DNA of 64,000 nt from Paludibacteraceae bacterium (GCA_017503075.1 JAFVTU010000011.1:59239-123238); one strand, 5' to 3'; shown: positions 50,423 to 59,953, counted from the first letter of the stretch. The notes: generated by a model not told the origin, from the letters alone. Translations and numbers: made by a program.

Positions 50423-52219
50423 TTACATGCGGTTGGGGACTTCGATGCCGAGGAGTGCCATGGCACTCTTGATGACCTTAGCCACGTTTTGTGCCAACAT
50501 AAGGCGCAGGGCGCGTTTGTCGGCATCTGCCTCGTTGAGGATACTATGGTCGTGGTAGAAACTGTTGAAGTCGCATGCCAAAGCATATGCGTAGTTGGCA
50601 ATCACCGCAGGGGAGAACTCATCACCGGCTTGGCGCACCGCCGCAGGATAATCTACGAGGCGTTGGATGAGGGAGAGTTCTTTAGGCGATAAGGCGATAA
50701 GGCTATTAGGCGATAAGGTGAGCTGGTCGCCTGCTTTGCGGAGGACACTCTGAATACGCGCGTAGGTGTATTGGATAAACGGACCTGTGTTGCCGTTGAA
50801 ATCGATACTTTCCTCTGGGTTGAAGAGCATGTTCTTGCGTGGGTCAACCTTCAGAATGAAGTACTTCAATGCACCTAAACCTACTACGCGAGCAATCTCG
50901 TTGGCTTCTGCCTCGGTGATGTCGGGTAGGGTATTGACTTTGTCCTTGGATATCTCTTTTGCGTCCGCAATCATCTGTGCCATGAGGTCATCGGCATCGA
51001 CTACCGTACCCTCGCGGCTCTTCATCTTGCCATTAGGGAGTTCGACCATACCGTAAGAGAAGTGCACCAACTCCTTGCCGAATGGGAAACCGAGGCGGTC
51101 GAGGAGGATACTGAGCACCTTGAAGTGGTATTCCTGCTCATTACCAACGACATACACCATCTTGTCGATAGGGTAGTCCTCGAAGCGCAGTTTGGCGGTA
51201 CCGATGTCTTGGGTCATGTATACGGATGTGCCGTCGGCGCGAAGGAGAAGCTTCTCGTCGAGTCCGTTTTGCGCGAGGTCAGCCCATACAGAGCCATCTT
51301 CGCGGCGGTAGAAATCGCCTTTGGCGAGGCCGCGTTCTACTTCGCCTTTGCCCACGAGATAGGTGTCGCTCTCGTAGTAGATCTTGTCAAAGCTAACGCC
51401 CATTTGCTTGTATGTCTCATCAAAGCCAGCATATACCCATTCGTTCATCTTCTGCCATAGAGCGCGCACCTCAGGGTCGTTTTGTTCCCATTTCACAAGC
51501 ATGGCCTGCGCCTCTTTGATGAGTGGTGCCTCTTTCTTAGCGGTCTCCTCGTCCATACCACCTGCCATGAGTTCTTTGATTTGAGCTTTGTACTCTACAT
51601 CGAAGCGCACATAGTAGTCGCCGATGAGGTGGTCGCCTTTCTTGCCGCTGGTCTCTGGTGTTTCGCCGTTGCCGAACTTGAGCCAAGCTAGCATGGACTT
51701 GCAGATATGGATACCACGGTCGTTGACGATATTGGTTTTCACTACGTTCCAGCCGTTTGCCTCTTGGATCTTGGCGATGGAATAACCGAGCAGGTTATTG
51801 CGCACGTGTCCAAGGTGCAGAGGTTTGTTGGTGTTAGGCGAAGAGTATTCTACCATCATGAGTGGTTTCTCGCCTTCGCCGCGGGATAGTTGTCCGTACT
51901 CCGTATTTTCTGCAATTGCTTGGAGTTGTTCAATCCAGTAGCTTTGTGCGATACAAAGATTAAGGAAACCTTGCACTGCGTTAAATGAGGCTATGAGGCT
52001 ATTAGGCGATGAGGCGATGAGCGCTTCGCCTACCTCTTGTGCCACCATTGCTGGGGCTTTGCGAGCCGCTTTTACGAAAGGAAAGACCACGAGTGTGATG
52101 TCACCCTCAAACTCTGCGCGAGTCTTTTGAAACTGCACTTGCTCGGCAGTTATCTCAATACCGTAGAGGTTTTTGACAGCCTCTTGTACCTGTGGAATAA
52201 GTATGCTTTCTAGTGTCAT
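50423..52219 (-). CDS. argS: Arginyl-tRNA synthetase
   Basis: 598 aa, class I. SPNTNKPLHLGHVRN holds the HIGH motif; KMKSREGTVVD is the ArgRS KMSKS-like motif. N-terminal Arg-S additional domain and C-terminal DALR anticodon domain are present. Two places carry extra residues coded by the same repeat: SSPNSLIA at about 66-78 and LSPNSLIALSP at about 501-513. Promoter at 52259. Confidence 0.95.
   Translation of the reverse strand: MTLESILIPQVQEAVKNLYGIEITAEQVQFQKTRAEFEGDITLVVFPFVKAARKAPAMVAQEVGEALIASSPNSLIASFNAVQGFLNLCIAQSYWIEQLQAIAENTEYGQLSRGEGEKPLMMVEYSSPNTNKPLHLGHVRNNLLGYSIAKIQEANGWNVVKTNIVNDRGIHICKSMLAWLKFGNGETPETSGKKGDHLIGDYYVRFDVEYKAQIKELMAGGMDEETAKKEAPLIKEAQAMLVKWEQNDPEVRALWQKMNEWVYAGFDETYKQMGVSFDKIYYESDTYLVGKGEVERGLAKGDFYRREDGSVWADLAQNGLDEKLLLRADGTSVYMTQDIGTAKLRFEDYPIDKMVYVVGNEQEYHFKVLSILLDRLGFPFGKELVHFSYGMVELPNGKMKSREGTVVDADDLMAQMIADAKEISKDKVNTLPDITEAEANEIARVVGLGALKYFILKVDPRKNMLFNPEESIDFNGNTGPFIQYTYARIQSVLRKAGDQLTLSPNSLIALSPKELSLIQRLVDYPAAVRQAGDEFSPAVIANYAYALACDFNSFYHDHSILNEADADKRALRLMLAQNVAKVIKSAMALLGIEVPNRM
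50682..50719 (-). repeat. GGCGATAAG repeats in argS, C-terminal copy
   Basis: Plus strand AGGCGATAAGGCGATAAGG followed by CTATTAGGCGATAAGG. Encodes SPNSLIALSP in ArgS. Confidence 0.85.
51986..52022 (-). repeat. GGCGATGAG repeats in argS, N-terminal copy
   Basis: Plus strand TATGAGGCTATTAGGCGATG followed by AGGCGATGAG. Encodes the same SPNSLIA heptapeptide, in the same frame as the copy at 50682. Confidence 0.85.
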
Positions 52220-52258
52220 ATTTTTTTTGTATATTTATTCGGAATATAAAATAGGCTA

Positions 52259-52289
52259 CAAAGGTACTGAAAATTTTGCATATATACAA
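52259..52289 (-). promoter_or_regulatory. Bacteroidota-type promoter for argS-kbl-tdh
   Basis: Minus-strand TACCTTTG at 52259-52266 and TTG at 52287-52289, 20 bp apart, 40 bp before the argS ATG. Confidence 0.65.
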
Positions 52290-52318
52290 AAAAAATCGCC
52301 AACTTGGCGATTTTTTTT
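52288..52318 (-). terminator. Terminator after pepP
   Basis: AAAAAATCGCC-AACTT-GGCGATTTTTT with T runs on both strands, 31 bp past the stop at 52350. Its distal arm touches the argS -33 box. Confidence 0.9.
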
Positions 52319-52349
52319 AGTCTTTGACTAAAGCTAAACTTGCTTCATC

Positions 52350-54164
52350 TCAAATAGCTTGACACTTTTCCTTTAAGAATTGTGCTTCTTGCTGTGGCAA
52401 TAGTGGCGAGATTTCTGCATATACCCACTCGTGATAAGCATTGATCCAAGCAATCTCCTGCTCAGTCATGCGGCTTAGATCAATCATATTGGTGTCATAA
52501 TAGCAGAGTGTCAATGTCTCAAACTCCAGAAATGTCTCTCCAGTCGCATGAGCACCAAGATTTTGACATTCACGCACGGCAATTAGGTTTTCTGTACGAA
52601 TACCATACTCATTAGCGCGATACAATCCAGGTTCGTCAGAGCATATATTGCCCACTTGTAGTGGATTAGGATTATTATCCGTACGGATGTTTTGTGGCCC
52701 CTCGTGACATCCCATAAAATGGCCTACACCATGACCTGTTCCATGTCCATAGGTCATACCTTCTGCCCAAAGGAATTGGCGTGCCAATACATCTAGTTGA
52801 TTACCGCGTGTGCCCTTTGGAAAACGAGCACAAGCCAAAGCAATATGTCCTTTTAACACAGCTGTATAGTCGCGTTTTACCGCAGCAGGAATCGTATCAG
52901 GATCGCCCACCCAAATGGTGCGAGTGATGTCGGTAGTACCGTCGAAGTATTGCCCTCCCGAATCCAATAGCAGTACGCCATCGCCTTCTATTTTCGCACA
53001 TTCTTCTGGTGTAGCATGATAGTGCACGATTGCACCGTTGCCTTTCCATCCCGCGATGGTGCAGAAACTATCGTCGGTGTAGTTCTCACCCATCGCACGG
53101 AACTCGCCAAGTTTGGCTGCGAGTGTGATTTCTGTTTGAGGAGTCTTGAGGGCCTCCTTCTCCAGCCAATAGAAGAAACGTGTCAGCGCCACAGCGTCCT
53201 TGCGCATAGCAATACGCTCGCCTGCCAATTCGGTAGCGTTCTTCACACTCATCATCTTCAGCACGGGACTAGGGCTCACGTTCACGCGGCGTGCAATAGC
53301 AGGATTGATGACCTCGTAGAGTGCTTCATTCACTTTGCCACCATCATACATAATGCCTTCTGCCTCAATGTGTTGCAGGTAATCAAACACTTGATCATAG
53401 TCGGCAATGTCCACTCCCACGCGATTGAGGTATGCACGAGCGGCATCATCCACTTTGTTAGGCGCGACGAAGATGGTGCATTTCTGCATCTCTACTACCA
53501 CATAACTGATCAAACATGGAGTATAGTCCACATCTTTGCCACGGATATTCAGCAGCCAACCAATCTCGTCTAGCGCAGAGATGACCAATGCCTGACAATG
53601 GCGTTCCTCTAATGCCTTGCGCACGCGTGCCAACTTACTTTCTACGCTCTCGCCTGTGTATTTCTCCTCATACTCGTAAAGCAATGAGGTAGGGATAGCA
53701 GGACGATTTTCTGTCCATAATGGCGAAATCAAATCGATTGATACGAGTGCCAAACCGCCTTCTTCTAATGTGGCTTTCAGTTCGCGATAGCCGTTCACGC
53801 TGTACATTTCAGCGTTTACTGCCACTTTCCCGCTTCCCGCTTCCTGATTCCCGATAGCTGTACACAGCCACTCAGGGATGGTAGGGCAGTCGATATCGCT
53901 CTCGCGCATCAGTTCCACGGTAGTGCCTTGCAACTCAGATTCTGCTTGCAGGTAGTAACGACTGTCCGTCCATAGCAATGCTTTGTCCAAGGTAATCACT
54001 GCGGTGCCTGTCTCGCCGAGAAAGCCCGTAATCCACGACATCTCGGTCCAGTGCTCCGCCATATATTCGCTGGCGTGTGGGTCAGTACCAGGTACGATAC
54101 ATGCACTCACACCCTTTTCTTTCATCAGCGCACGTAGCGCCGCAAGTCTTTCAATGATACTCAT
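52350..54164 (-). CDS. Xaa-Pro aminopeptidase P-type (M24B)
   Basis: 604 aa, the three-domain long form. It removes the residue before proline. Metal ligands: LLDSGGQYFDGTTDITR (two Asp), GTGHGVGHFMGCHEGPQ (His), YGIRTENLIAV and FLEFETLTLCYYD (two Glu). Residues near 113-120 (NQEAGSGKVA) are encoded by CCCGCTTCC repeat-like DNA at 53828-53850. It follows nadC by 25 bp of CTAAAC-type spacer repeat. Confidence 0.93.
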   Translation of the reverse strand: MSIIERLAALRALMKEKGVSACIVPGTDPHASEYMAEHWTEMSWITGFLGETGTAVITLDKALLWTDSRYYLQAESELQGTTVELMRESDIDCPTIPEWLCTAIGNQEAGSGKVAVNAEMYSVNGYRELKATLEEGGLALVSIDLISPLWTENRPAIPTSLLYEYEEKYTGESVESKLARVRKALEERHCQALVISALDEIGWLLNIRGKDVDYTPCLISYVVVEMQKCTIFVAPNKVDDAARAYLNRVGVDIADYDQVFDYLQHIEAEGIMYDGGKVNEALYEVINPAIARRVNVSPSPVLKMMSVKNATELAGERIAMRKDAVALTRFFYWLEKEALKTPQTEITLAAKLGEFRAMGENYTDDSFCTIAGWKGNGAIVHYHATPEECAKIEGDGVLLLDSGGQYFDGTTDITRTIWVGDPDTIPAAVKRDYTAVLKGHIALACARFPKGTRGNQLDVLARQFLWAEGMTYGHGTGHGVGHFMGCHEGPQNIRTDNNPNPLQVGNICSDEPGLYRANEYGIRTENLIAVRECQNLGAHATGETFLEFETLTLCYYDTNMIDLSRMTEQEIAWINAYHEWVYAEISPLLPQQEAQFLKEKCQAI

Positions 54165-54189
54165 GTTCTCTAAACTCTAAACACTAAAC

Positions 54190-55056
54190 TCACTTTACTG
54201 CCTTAAACGACATATCTAGACTCTTAATCGAGTGGGTCAATGCCCCCACGCTCACGAAGTCCACACCTGTCTCTGCATAGCTGCGGATGGTGTCAATGGT
54301 GATGCCGCCGCTAGACTCAATCTCGATATGCTTGCCATGCTCTTTCTCCCACGTGCGGATAATCTCTACCGCACCTTTGGTGCGCTCTGGCGAGAAGTTA
54401 TCTAGCATAATACGGTCAGGGATATTGGTCGCCAATGCTTCGCGTATCTCCTCCTCGTTGCGTGTCTCAATCTCAATGCGCAGGTCTTTACCCTTCTCTT
54501 CGCAATAGTTCTTTGCACGAGTTAGTGCTGCGGTGATACCTCCTGAAAAATCTACATGGTTGTCCTTTAGAAGAATCATGTCAAATAGTCCAATTCGGTG
54601 GTTCATACCGCCACCAATCAGCACGGCCTCTTTCTCTAGGTAGCGCAAACCTGGGGTAGTCTTGCGGGTGTCCAAGACGTGGCAACCAGTGCCTTCAATC
54701 AAACTTTGATATTTGTGTGCTGTGGTAGCTACGCCCGACATACGTTGCATTACGTTGAGCATGGTGCGCTCAATTTGCAAGAGACTCAACTCTTTGCCAT
54801 ATACGCGGAAAGCAATATCGCCAGGTTTAACATGTGTTCCATCTTCAATGAATTGTTCCATGCGGCACTCTGGGTCGAAGTAGGCGATAATCTCTTTGGC
54901 AACTTCGATACCTGCGATGATGCCTTCCTCTTTCACAATCAGTTGTTGGCAACCCATCTCAGTTGCTGGGATGCAACTCAGTGATGTATGATCGCCATCG
55001 CGGATATCTTCCTCAAACCAAATGGCGATGAGTTTTTGTAATTCTTTTGTATCCAT
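54190..55056 (-). CDS. nadC: Nicotinate-nucleotide pyrophosphorylase (carboxylating)
   Basis: 288 aa. It converts quinolinate and PRPP to nicotinate mononucleotide in de novo NAD synthesis. Motifs: RTMLNVMQRMSGVAT, DTRKTTPGLR, GGGMNHRIGLFDMILLKDNHV, IEIETRNEEEI, IMLDNF, and SSGGITIDTIRSYAETGVDFVS. Length typical. nadA and nadB are not in the window. Confidence 0.96.
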   Translation of the reverse strand: MDTKELQKLIAIWFEEDIRDGDHTSLSCIPATEMGCQQLIVKEEGIIAGIEVAKEIIAYFDPECRMEQFIEDGTHVKPGDIAFRVYGKELSLLQIERTMLNVMQRMSGVATTAHKYQSLIEGTGCHVLDTRKTTPGLRYLEKEAVLIGGGMNHRIGLFDMILLKDNHVDFSGGITAALTRAKNYCEEKGKDLRIEIETRNEEEIREALATNIPDRIMLDNFSPERTKGAVEIIRTWEKEHGKHIEIESSGGITIDTIRSYAETGVDFVSVGALTHSIKSLDMSFKAVK

Positions 55057-55087
55057 ATATTCCTGCTTTTAAGCTATAAACTTTCAA

Positions 55088-56542
55088 CTATAAACTCTCC
55101 ACAAACTCATAACACCCTGCGTCGGGTTTTGCTTTGCGTCTATATCCCTCTCTATCAGTAGGGTAGGACAGCGCTACTATACTATCGCCTATGCCTCTAG
55201 CAGGTGATAGCGAGTCAAGATGAAAATCATAGTAGTGATATTTCTCGTAGAGATAATATGTATTACGGAATACCATCGTATCCGAATCTGATGCATAGAC
55301 GTTGTTCTTTGCAAATACTTCATCAAGCGAGTCGCAACGCAAGTAATTACCTTCAAAACGTCCTTCATAATAGTCTGGTAGAGGGGTCGCTACCATCAAA
55401 CTCTGTTTTCTACCACCAGTAATGATACAATTGGTAAACGAACTGATAGTTTTTGCGTTATTCTTGCTCAAGTTATTAATATACACCGCTGCTACATCTT
55501 CTGGTATAATATTCTGATGGATATTAAGATTGGTGTAAGGATATCCATAATATGCCGCGATAGTATTATGTACAAACTGATGCTTTCCTCCTGCCAGATA
55601 TACGCAGTACGAAGCGCAGTTGCTGATTTCACAATTGACAACCTCAGCATCCACATTCTGCACAACCAATCCATAAATAGAATGATTATGAATGCGACTA
55701 TTCTTCATGGTCAGTTTGGGCAAAATTAAGCCCGTAGATTCCGAATAAACATACAATCCAACGCTGCCCGACAATATATCTACATAATTCAACTGATACA
55801 TAGGAGGCATCATCCCTTTGGCGTGCAACAAATATATTCCGTCCCATTGTCCAGATGCCATGCGGTAGGGAACAGAGTCAAATAGTTTGTCTGTTCGGTC
55901 GCCTCGGACAATAATAGGATTGTCTTGCGTGCCGTTGGCTGTCATGCTACCATATACATACATGCTCGCGCCCGCGTGCATATAGATGGTAGCGCCTGCT
56001 TCGATGGTTAGATTGCCAGCCACTGCCACGGTGTCGTAGATCAAATATGGCTTTTGGTTGGTCAACTTGAGATGTTGATATACCATCAATCCGCGATCCC
56101 CCTGTATTTTCTCTACGTTTTGCCCATAGGCTTGCAGGGTGATCTGCTGTGTCTTCCCATTCACGCCGAAAGCTATGTTGTCTTCAATTAGTACTGGGCT
56201 ATTTTCCGCCAGCGGATCAATATAGGCTCTGACAAATAGGAACAAACTATCACCGCCTCTGAGGGTGATGTCGCGCAACTGATCCAAATTATTTTCGCCA
56301 TCAAGGTTTATTTGGAAATGTTTCCCCTCGCGCATGCTCACTTGGTTGATACAGATGGCATGCTTGTTGGGGTTATAGACCATCACTCGTTTGGTGGACG
56401 ACCCCATACTGGTAAAAACGGTGTCAAACAACACGGTGTCGTGTGAAAAATCCAATTGCAGCAGCGGATCATCCGACACGATATTCTGTTGACATGCCAC
56501 CATGCCCATCATCATACATAATATGGGTAGCCACTTTTTCAT
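55088..56542 (-). CDS. Lipoprotein with right-handed beta-helix domain
   Basis: 484 aa. Lipobox in MGMVACQQ gives a lipid-anchored protein. Residues about 25-150 form a beta-sandwich-like domain (MGSSTKRVMVYNPNKHAICINQVSM). Residues about 165-400 have parallel beta-helix rungs (NLTIEAGATIYMHAGASMYVYG, LPKLTMKNSRIHNHSIYGLVVQN, EVVNCEISNCASYCVYLAGG). Family common in Bacteroidales; role unknown. The final VESL and the TAG stop fall in a CTATAAACT spacer repeat. Abuts porT. Confidence 0.82.
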   Translation of the reverse strand: MKKWLPILCMMMGMVACQQNIVSDDPLLQLDFSHDTVLFDTVFTSMGSSTKRVMVYNPNKHAICINQVSMREGKHFQINLDGENNLDQLRDITLRGGDSLFLFVRAYIDPLAENSPVLIEDNIAFGVNGKTQQITLQAYGQNVEKIQGDRGLMVYQHLKLTNQKPYLIYDTVAVAGNLTIEAGATIYMHAGASMYVYGSMTANGTQDNPIIVRGDRTDKLFDSVPYRMASGQWDGIYLLHAKGMMPPMYQLNYVDILSGSVGLYVYSESTGLILPKLTMKNSRIHNHSIYGLVVQNVDAEVVNCEISNCASYCVYLAGGKHQFVHNTIAAYYGYPYTNLNIHQNIIPEDVAAVYINNLSKNNAKTISSFTNCIITGGRKQSLMVATPLPDYYEGRFEGNYLRCDSLDEVFAKNNVYASDSDTMVFRNTYYLYEKYHYYDFHLDSLSPARGIGDSIVALSYPTDREGYRRKAKPDAGCYEFVESL

Positions 56543-57282
56543 TATTCAAAGTTGAATATGATAGATAATTTTTGGTGGGTCATATGTTTGATAGCATTGG
56601 TGTAAAAATATTTGTCTGCACCGATTCCCCAGTCGTTTGCTCCAGCTTCAGGGATAGGCGTATGCGCATCTATGAAACCAATTTGGTATTTAATCTCAGG
56701 ACTCAACTTAAACCAGCGGAAATAGAAGTCACAACCAAAACCTGCTGATACAAACGCATCGAATGGTTTGTGCAATATGGGTTTGTCTTTATCTCGGAAA
56801 CATTCAAATTCTACACCTCCACCCACTATTACATAAGGGCGGTAGTTGTTGATGCGCGGTGCCGACCACTTCAAGTAGAGTGGAATCGTGACGGGGATTG
56901 TCAATATATAGGTACGGGCAGGCGTGTCACCCTTATAATCAATTGTTCGCTCGCCAAAGTGTAGCGCTGGGGTCAAGCGCAGATTCAAGTACCGGTGCAA
57001 TCTCAAATCAGTGATAAATCCTACTTGAAATCCCGGACCTATAGCAGTAGTTCGCGGATGATATACTATGCTGTCATTACTTGGAATATTATCCAGTGTC
57101 GCTGCCAATTCCATTTGTGTCGCCTCATCATTCTCCTGGATATGGTATGACAACATATCTACACCGATAAAGAATCCAAAGTGCAACAGTTTATCATCTA
57201 TGTACGGATTATTCTGTGCGTGAGCTTGTCCTATAGCCAGCCACATCACCCCACATAATATGTATTTGAATATATTTTTCAT
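56542..57282 (-). CDS. porT: PorT family outer-membrane barrel (type IX secretion)
   Basis: 246 aa with signal peptide (LAIGQAHAQN). Strands match PorT: KLLHFGFFIGVDMLSYHI, GPGFQVGFITDLRLHRYLNLRLTPALHFGER, IPVTIPLYLKWSAPRINNYRPYVIVGGG, FDAFVSAGFGCDFYF. PorT is needed for type IX secretion in related bacteria. It overlaps the stop of the next gene by 1 bp and aroQ by 4 bp. No T9SS cargo with a C-terminal domain is seen here. Confidence 0.82.
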   Translation of the reverse strand: MKNIFKYILCGVMWLAIGQAHAQNNPYIDDKLLHFGFFIGVDMLSYHIQENDEATQMELAATLDNIPSNDSIVYHPRTTAIGPGFQVGFITDLRLHRYLNLRLTPALHFGERTIDYKGDTPARTYILTIPVTIPLYLKWSAPRINNYRPYVIVGGGVEFECFRDKDKPILHKPFDAFVSAGFGCDFYFRWFKLSPEIKYQIGFIDAHTPIPEAGANDWGIGADKYFYTNAIKHMTHQKLSIIFNFE

Positions 57283-57779
57283 ACCTCTAACCTCTCGCCT
57301 TTACACCTTTCACATTCACTTTTCTCAACGATCCACTCTATAGCTTCTTTATACCCCTCTGTGCCATGCCCTATGATGGTATGTGCGCATACATCAGTCA
57401 ATAGACTCACACGTCTAAACTTCTCTCGTTCAGCGATGTTGGATATATGTACTTCCAGCACAGGCACTTGACTACATGCTACTGCATCGCGCAATGCCAC
57501 ACTCGTATGGGTGTATCCCCCCGCATTCAATACGATGCCTTTAACCTTTAATCTGTAGCTCGTATCGCGAGCGTCCTCTAAACAGTGGGCAACGCCCAAC
57601 TCTTGCACCCAATCAATCAAGTCCCCTTCATGGTTGGATTGACGATATTCGAAGTGTATATTGGGATATGCACGCTGAATATCCACTAGTACCTGCTCCA
57701 TGGATTTATTCCCATAGATGCTAGGCTCTCGTCTGCCTAGCAGATTCAAGTTTGGTCCGTTGATTATCACTATCTTCAT
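57279..57779 (-). CDS. aroQ: Type II 3-dehydroquinate dehydratase with a repeat-derived loop
   Basis: 166 aa. Shikimate pathway step 3. Motifs: IINGPNLNLLGRREPSIYG (active Tyr and Arg), FEYRQSNHEGDLIDWV, LNAGGYTHTSVALRDA and VPVLEVHISNIAERE. Relatives have about 5 residues between the IHE-type helix and GIVLNAG; here there are about 18 (VAHCLEDARDTSYRLKVK) coded by hairpin repeats at 57541-57600. The last residues (CKGERLEV) are coded by CTCTAACC/CTCGCC spacer repeats. Catalytic residues are intact. Confidence 0.95.
   Translation of the reverse strand: MKIVIINGPNLNLLGRREPSIYGNKSMEQVLVDIQRAYPNIHFEYRQSNHEGDLIDWVQELGVAHCLEDARDTSYRLKVKGIVLNAGGYTHTSVALRDAVACSQVPVLEVHISNIAEREKFRRVSLLTDVCAHTIIGHGTEGYKEAIEWIVEKSECERCKGERLEV
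57541..57600 (-). repeat. Hairpin repeats (family A) in frame within aroQ
   Basis: TTAACCTTTAATCTGTAG, then CTCG-TATC-GCGAG-CGTCC, CTCTAAACAGT, GGGC-AAC-GCCC. Same order and flanks as the spacer copies at 57784, 59255 and 40716. Confidence 0.9.
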
Positions 57780-57783
57780 CGTC

Positions 57784-57842
57784 TCTAACCTCTAAACAGT
57801 AGCGGCTCCGCCGCGTCCTCTAAACAGTAGCCCGCAGGGCGC
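57784..57842. repeat. Hairpin repeats (family A) between rho and aroQ
   Basis: CTCTAACCTCTAAACAGTAG, CGGC-TCC-GCCG-CGTCC, CTCTAAACAGTAG, CCC-GCA-GGG-CG. It fills the whole spacer. Confidence 0.92.
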
Positions 57843-59855
57843 CTATCTCGCTCCGTTCACTGACAACAAAAATTCATCGTTATCCGCTGTGCGCTCCATG
57901 TATGTTTTTAGTTTCTCCATCGCCTCAGTACTACTCATGTCGGTCAGTTGATTACGGATTTGCCACATGCGACTCAGTACATCGGCAGGCAGGAGTAGGT
58001 CATCACGACGAGTGGAAGACGCTGGTATATCCACAGCGGGGAAGATGCGTTTGTTGCTCAGTTTGCGATCCAATTGCAACTCCATGTTACCTGTGCCCTT
58101 GAATTCCTCAAAGATTACATCATCCATCTTACTACCCGTTTCGGTCAGTGCTGTGGCAATAATGGTCAAACTACCACCGTTCTCAATGTTTCGCGCTGCA
58201 CCAAAGAATCGTTTTGGCTTGTGCAATGCTTGTGCTTCCACACCACCTGACAGTACTTTGCCGCTGGCGGGTGCCACTGTGTTGTACGCGCGCGCTAGGC
58301 GTGTGATACTATCTAATAGTATTACTACATCATGCCCACATTCTACCAGTCGTTTCGCTTTCTCATGCACAATGTTCGCCACTTTTACATGGTTTTCTGC
58401 AGGTTCGTCGAAGGTGGATGCGATTACCTCGGCATTTACCGAACGAGCCATATCAGTTACCTCTTCTGGGCGCTCATCAATCAGTAGCACGATCATATAT
58501 ACCTCAGGGTGGTTCTCTGCTATTGCATTAGCTATCTGCTTGAGCAGTACGGTCTTACCTGTCTTTGGTTGTGCTACAATCAGTCCACGTTGTCCTTTGC
58601 CGATAGGGGCAAATAGGTCGATGATGCGTACTGATAGTGGGTCACTCTTGTCGCCCTTGCAGAGTTTGAATTTCTCATCTGGGAAGAGTGGGGTAAGGTT
58701 CTCAAATGCAATACGTTCTTTGGCTGCCGCAGGCGAGATGCCGTTGATGCGCAGTACCTCCTTCATTGGGAAATATTTATCCGCATCTTTTGGCGGACGG
58801 ATGGTGCATTCCACGGTGTCACCAGTCTTCAGACTATATTGACGAATCTGTTGTTGTGATACATAGATATCATCTGGCGAAGATATATAGTTGTAATCTG
58901 CGCTGCGGAGGAATCCGTATCCATCTGGCGCACACTCCAGCGTACCTACAGCCACGATGGTATTACCAAATGCTTCCACGCCTTTGTTCAGTATGTCTTC
59001 TTCTGGCGATATGGTAGTCTCAGGTTGTGGTTTCTCATTGATAGGTGTAATCTCCTCTCCGTTGGCTAACTGTTCTTCTCGTTTAGCTATTTGTTGAGTG
59101 ATTTGTGCGATGCGTGCATCAATTCGTGCTTTCTTTGCTTCTGGTGTTTCTCCACCTTTCCCTTTTCCGTTTTCACCTTTCACCTCTTCGTTTTCACCTT
59201 TCACCTTTCCGTTTCCACCTTTCGCCTCATCGCCTCTCGCCTCATCGCCCTTATCCTCTAAACTGTAGGCAGCTTTGCTGCCGTCCTGTAGCGGCTTTGT
59301 CGCGTCCTCTAAACTCTTCTCCCCTTTCTTTGGTCTTCCGCGTTTCTTCTTCGCCGCTTCACCGCTTTTCACCGCTTCACCGCCCTTATCCTCTAAACTG
59401 TCGGCAGCCTTGCTGCCGTCCTGTAGCGGCTTTGCTGCGTCCTCTAAACTGTAGGCAGCTCTACTGCCGTCTTGTAGCACAGCGTTCTCCAAACTCTTTA
59501 CCGCATCCTTGGGTGCTGGTTGTTTTGCTTGCTCCTCTTTCATTTGGTCAAGGGTTTCTTTTTCACTACCCACGGTAGCCAATACACGATTACTCTTTAG
59601 GTTGTCAGTGTTTACTTTAGTTGGAGTAGCTTGGATACGTGCACGTTTGCCGCGTTTTCTTTCTTCCACTCTGGCTTGCTTCGCATCTTCTTTGGCTTGC
59701 ACTTCTGCGCCGCGTTTGTCTGCTTGAGCATCCAAAATGTCATAGATAATGGCTTGCAGTGAAGCGTTTCGGCGTACTTTGATGCCAAATTGCTCTGCAA
59801 TTTCAGTCAACTGTTCGAGCGTCATTCGCCCGAGTTTTTGCATATCGTATTGCAT
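57843..59855 (-). CDS. rho: Transcription termination factor Rho with repeat-derived insertion
   Basis: 670 aa. N-terminal helix bundle [20 protein letters not shown]-binding OB domain ([28 protein letters not shown]), Walker [12 protein letters not shown], Walker [18 protein letters not shown] and R loops ([38 protein letters not shown]). Bacteroidota Rho often has a disordered N-terminal insert. Here residues about 121-201 are built from three copies of a 50-60 bp hairpin repeat that codes SLED and [14 protein letters not shown] runs; further K/G/E-rich runs follow. Promoter at 59920. Confidence 0.96.
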   Translation of the reverse strand: MQYDMQKLGRMTLEQLTEIAEQFGIKVRRNASLQAIIYDILDAQADKRGAEVQAKEDAKQARVEERKRGKRARIQATPTKVNTDNLKSNRVLATVGSEKETLDQMKEEQAKQPAPKDAVKSLENAVLQDGSRAAYSLEDAAKPLQDGSKAADSLEDKGGEAVKSGEAAKKKRGRPKKGEKSLEDATKPLQDGSKAAYSLEDKGDEARGDEAKGGNGKVKGENEEVKGENGKGKGGETPEAKKARIDARIAQITQQIAKREEQLANGEEITPINEKPQPETTISPEEDILNKGVEAFGNTIVAVGTLECAPDGYGFLRSADYNYISSPDDIYVSQQQIRQYSLKTGDTVECTIRPPKDADKYFPMKEVLRINGISPAAAKERIAFENLTPLFPDEKFKLCKGDKSDPLSVRIIDLFAPIGKGQRGLIVAQPKTGKTVLLKQIANAIAENHPEVYMIVLLIDERPEEVTDMARSVNAEVIASTFDEPAENHVKVANIVHEKAKRLVECGHDVVILLDSITRLARAYNTVAPASGKVLSGGVEAQALHKPKRFFGAARNIENGGSLTIIATALTETGSKMDDVIFEEFKGTGNMELQLDRKLSNKRIFPAVDIPASSTRRDDLLLPADVLSRMWQIRNQLTDMSSTEAMEKLKTYMERTADNDEFLLSVNGAR
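59222..59494 (-). repeat. Array of hairpin and GCCTC repeats inside rho
   Basis: Three related copies: 59255-59314, 59390-59449 and 59441-59494 (the last two share CCTCTAAAC). Each reads CCTCTAAACTGTAG, GGCAGC-TTT-GCTGCC, GTCCTGTAG, CGGC-TTT-GTCG/CTGCG, and CCTCTAAAC (variants in copies 2 and 3). GCCTCATCGCCTCTCGCC and CACCGCTTCACCGC repeats flank them. Confidence 0.92.
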
Positions 59856-59919
59856 AAAAAATGTATAAATAAATTTCTAAAATAAGGGGAAATATCTTTG
59901 CAGTCTTACAAAGACGGTG

Positions 59920-59950
59920 CAAAAGTAGTAAAAATAATTGGATTATGCAA
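59920..59950 (-). promoter_or_regulatory. Bacteroidota-type promoter for rho
   Basis: Minus-strand TACTTTTG at 59920-59927 and TTG at 59948-59950, 20 bp apart, about 65 bp before the rho ATG. Confidence 0.65.
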
Positions 59951-59953
59951 ATT

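Noticed and set aside
57967-58842. 291-codon plus-strand frame opposite rho
   Set aside because: Opposite the most conserved ATPase part of Rho; serine-rich mirror translation with no promoter.
59893-59900. Rightward TATCTTTG box upstream of mtaB
   Set aside because: It matches the -7 consensus but no rightward gene follows; chance match in AT-rich spacer.
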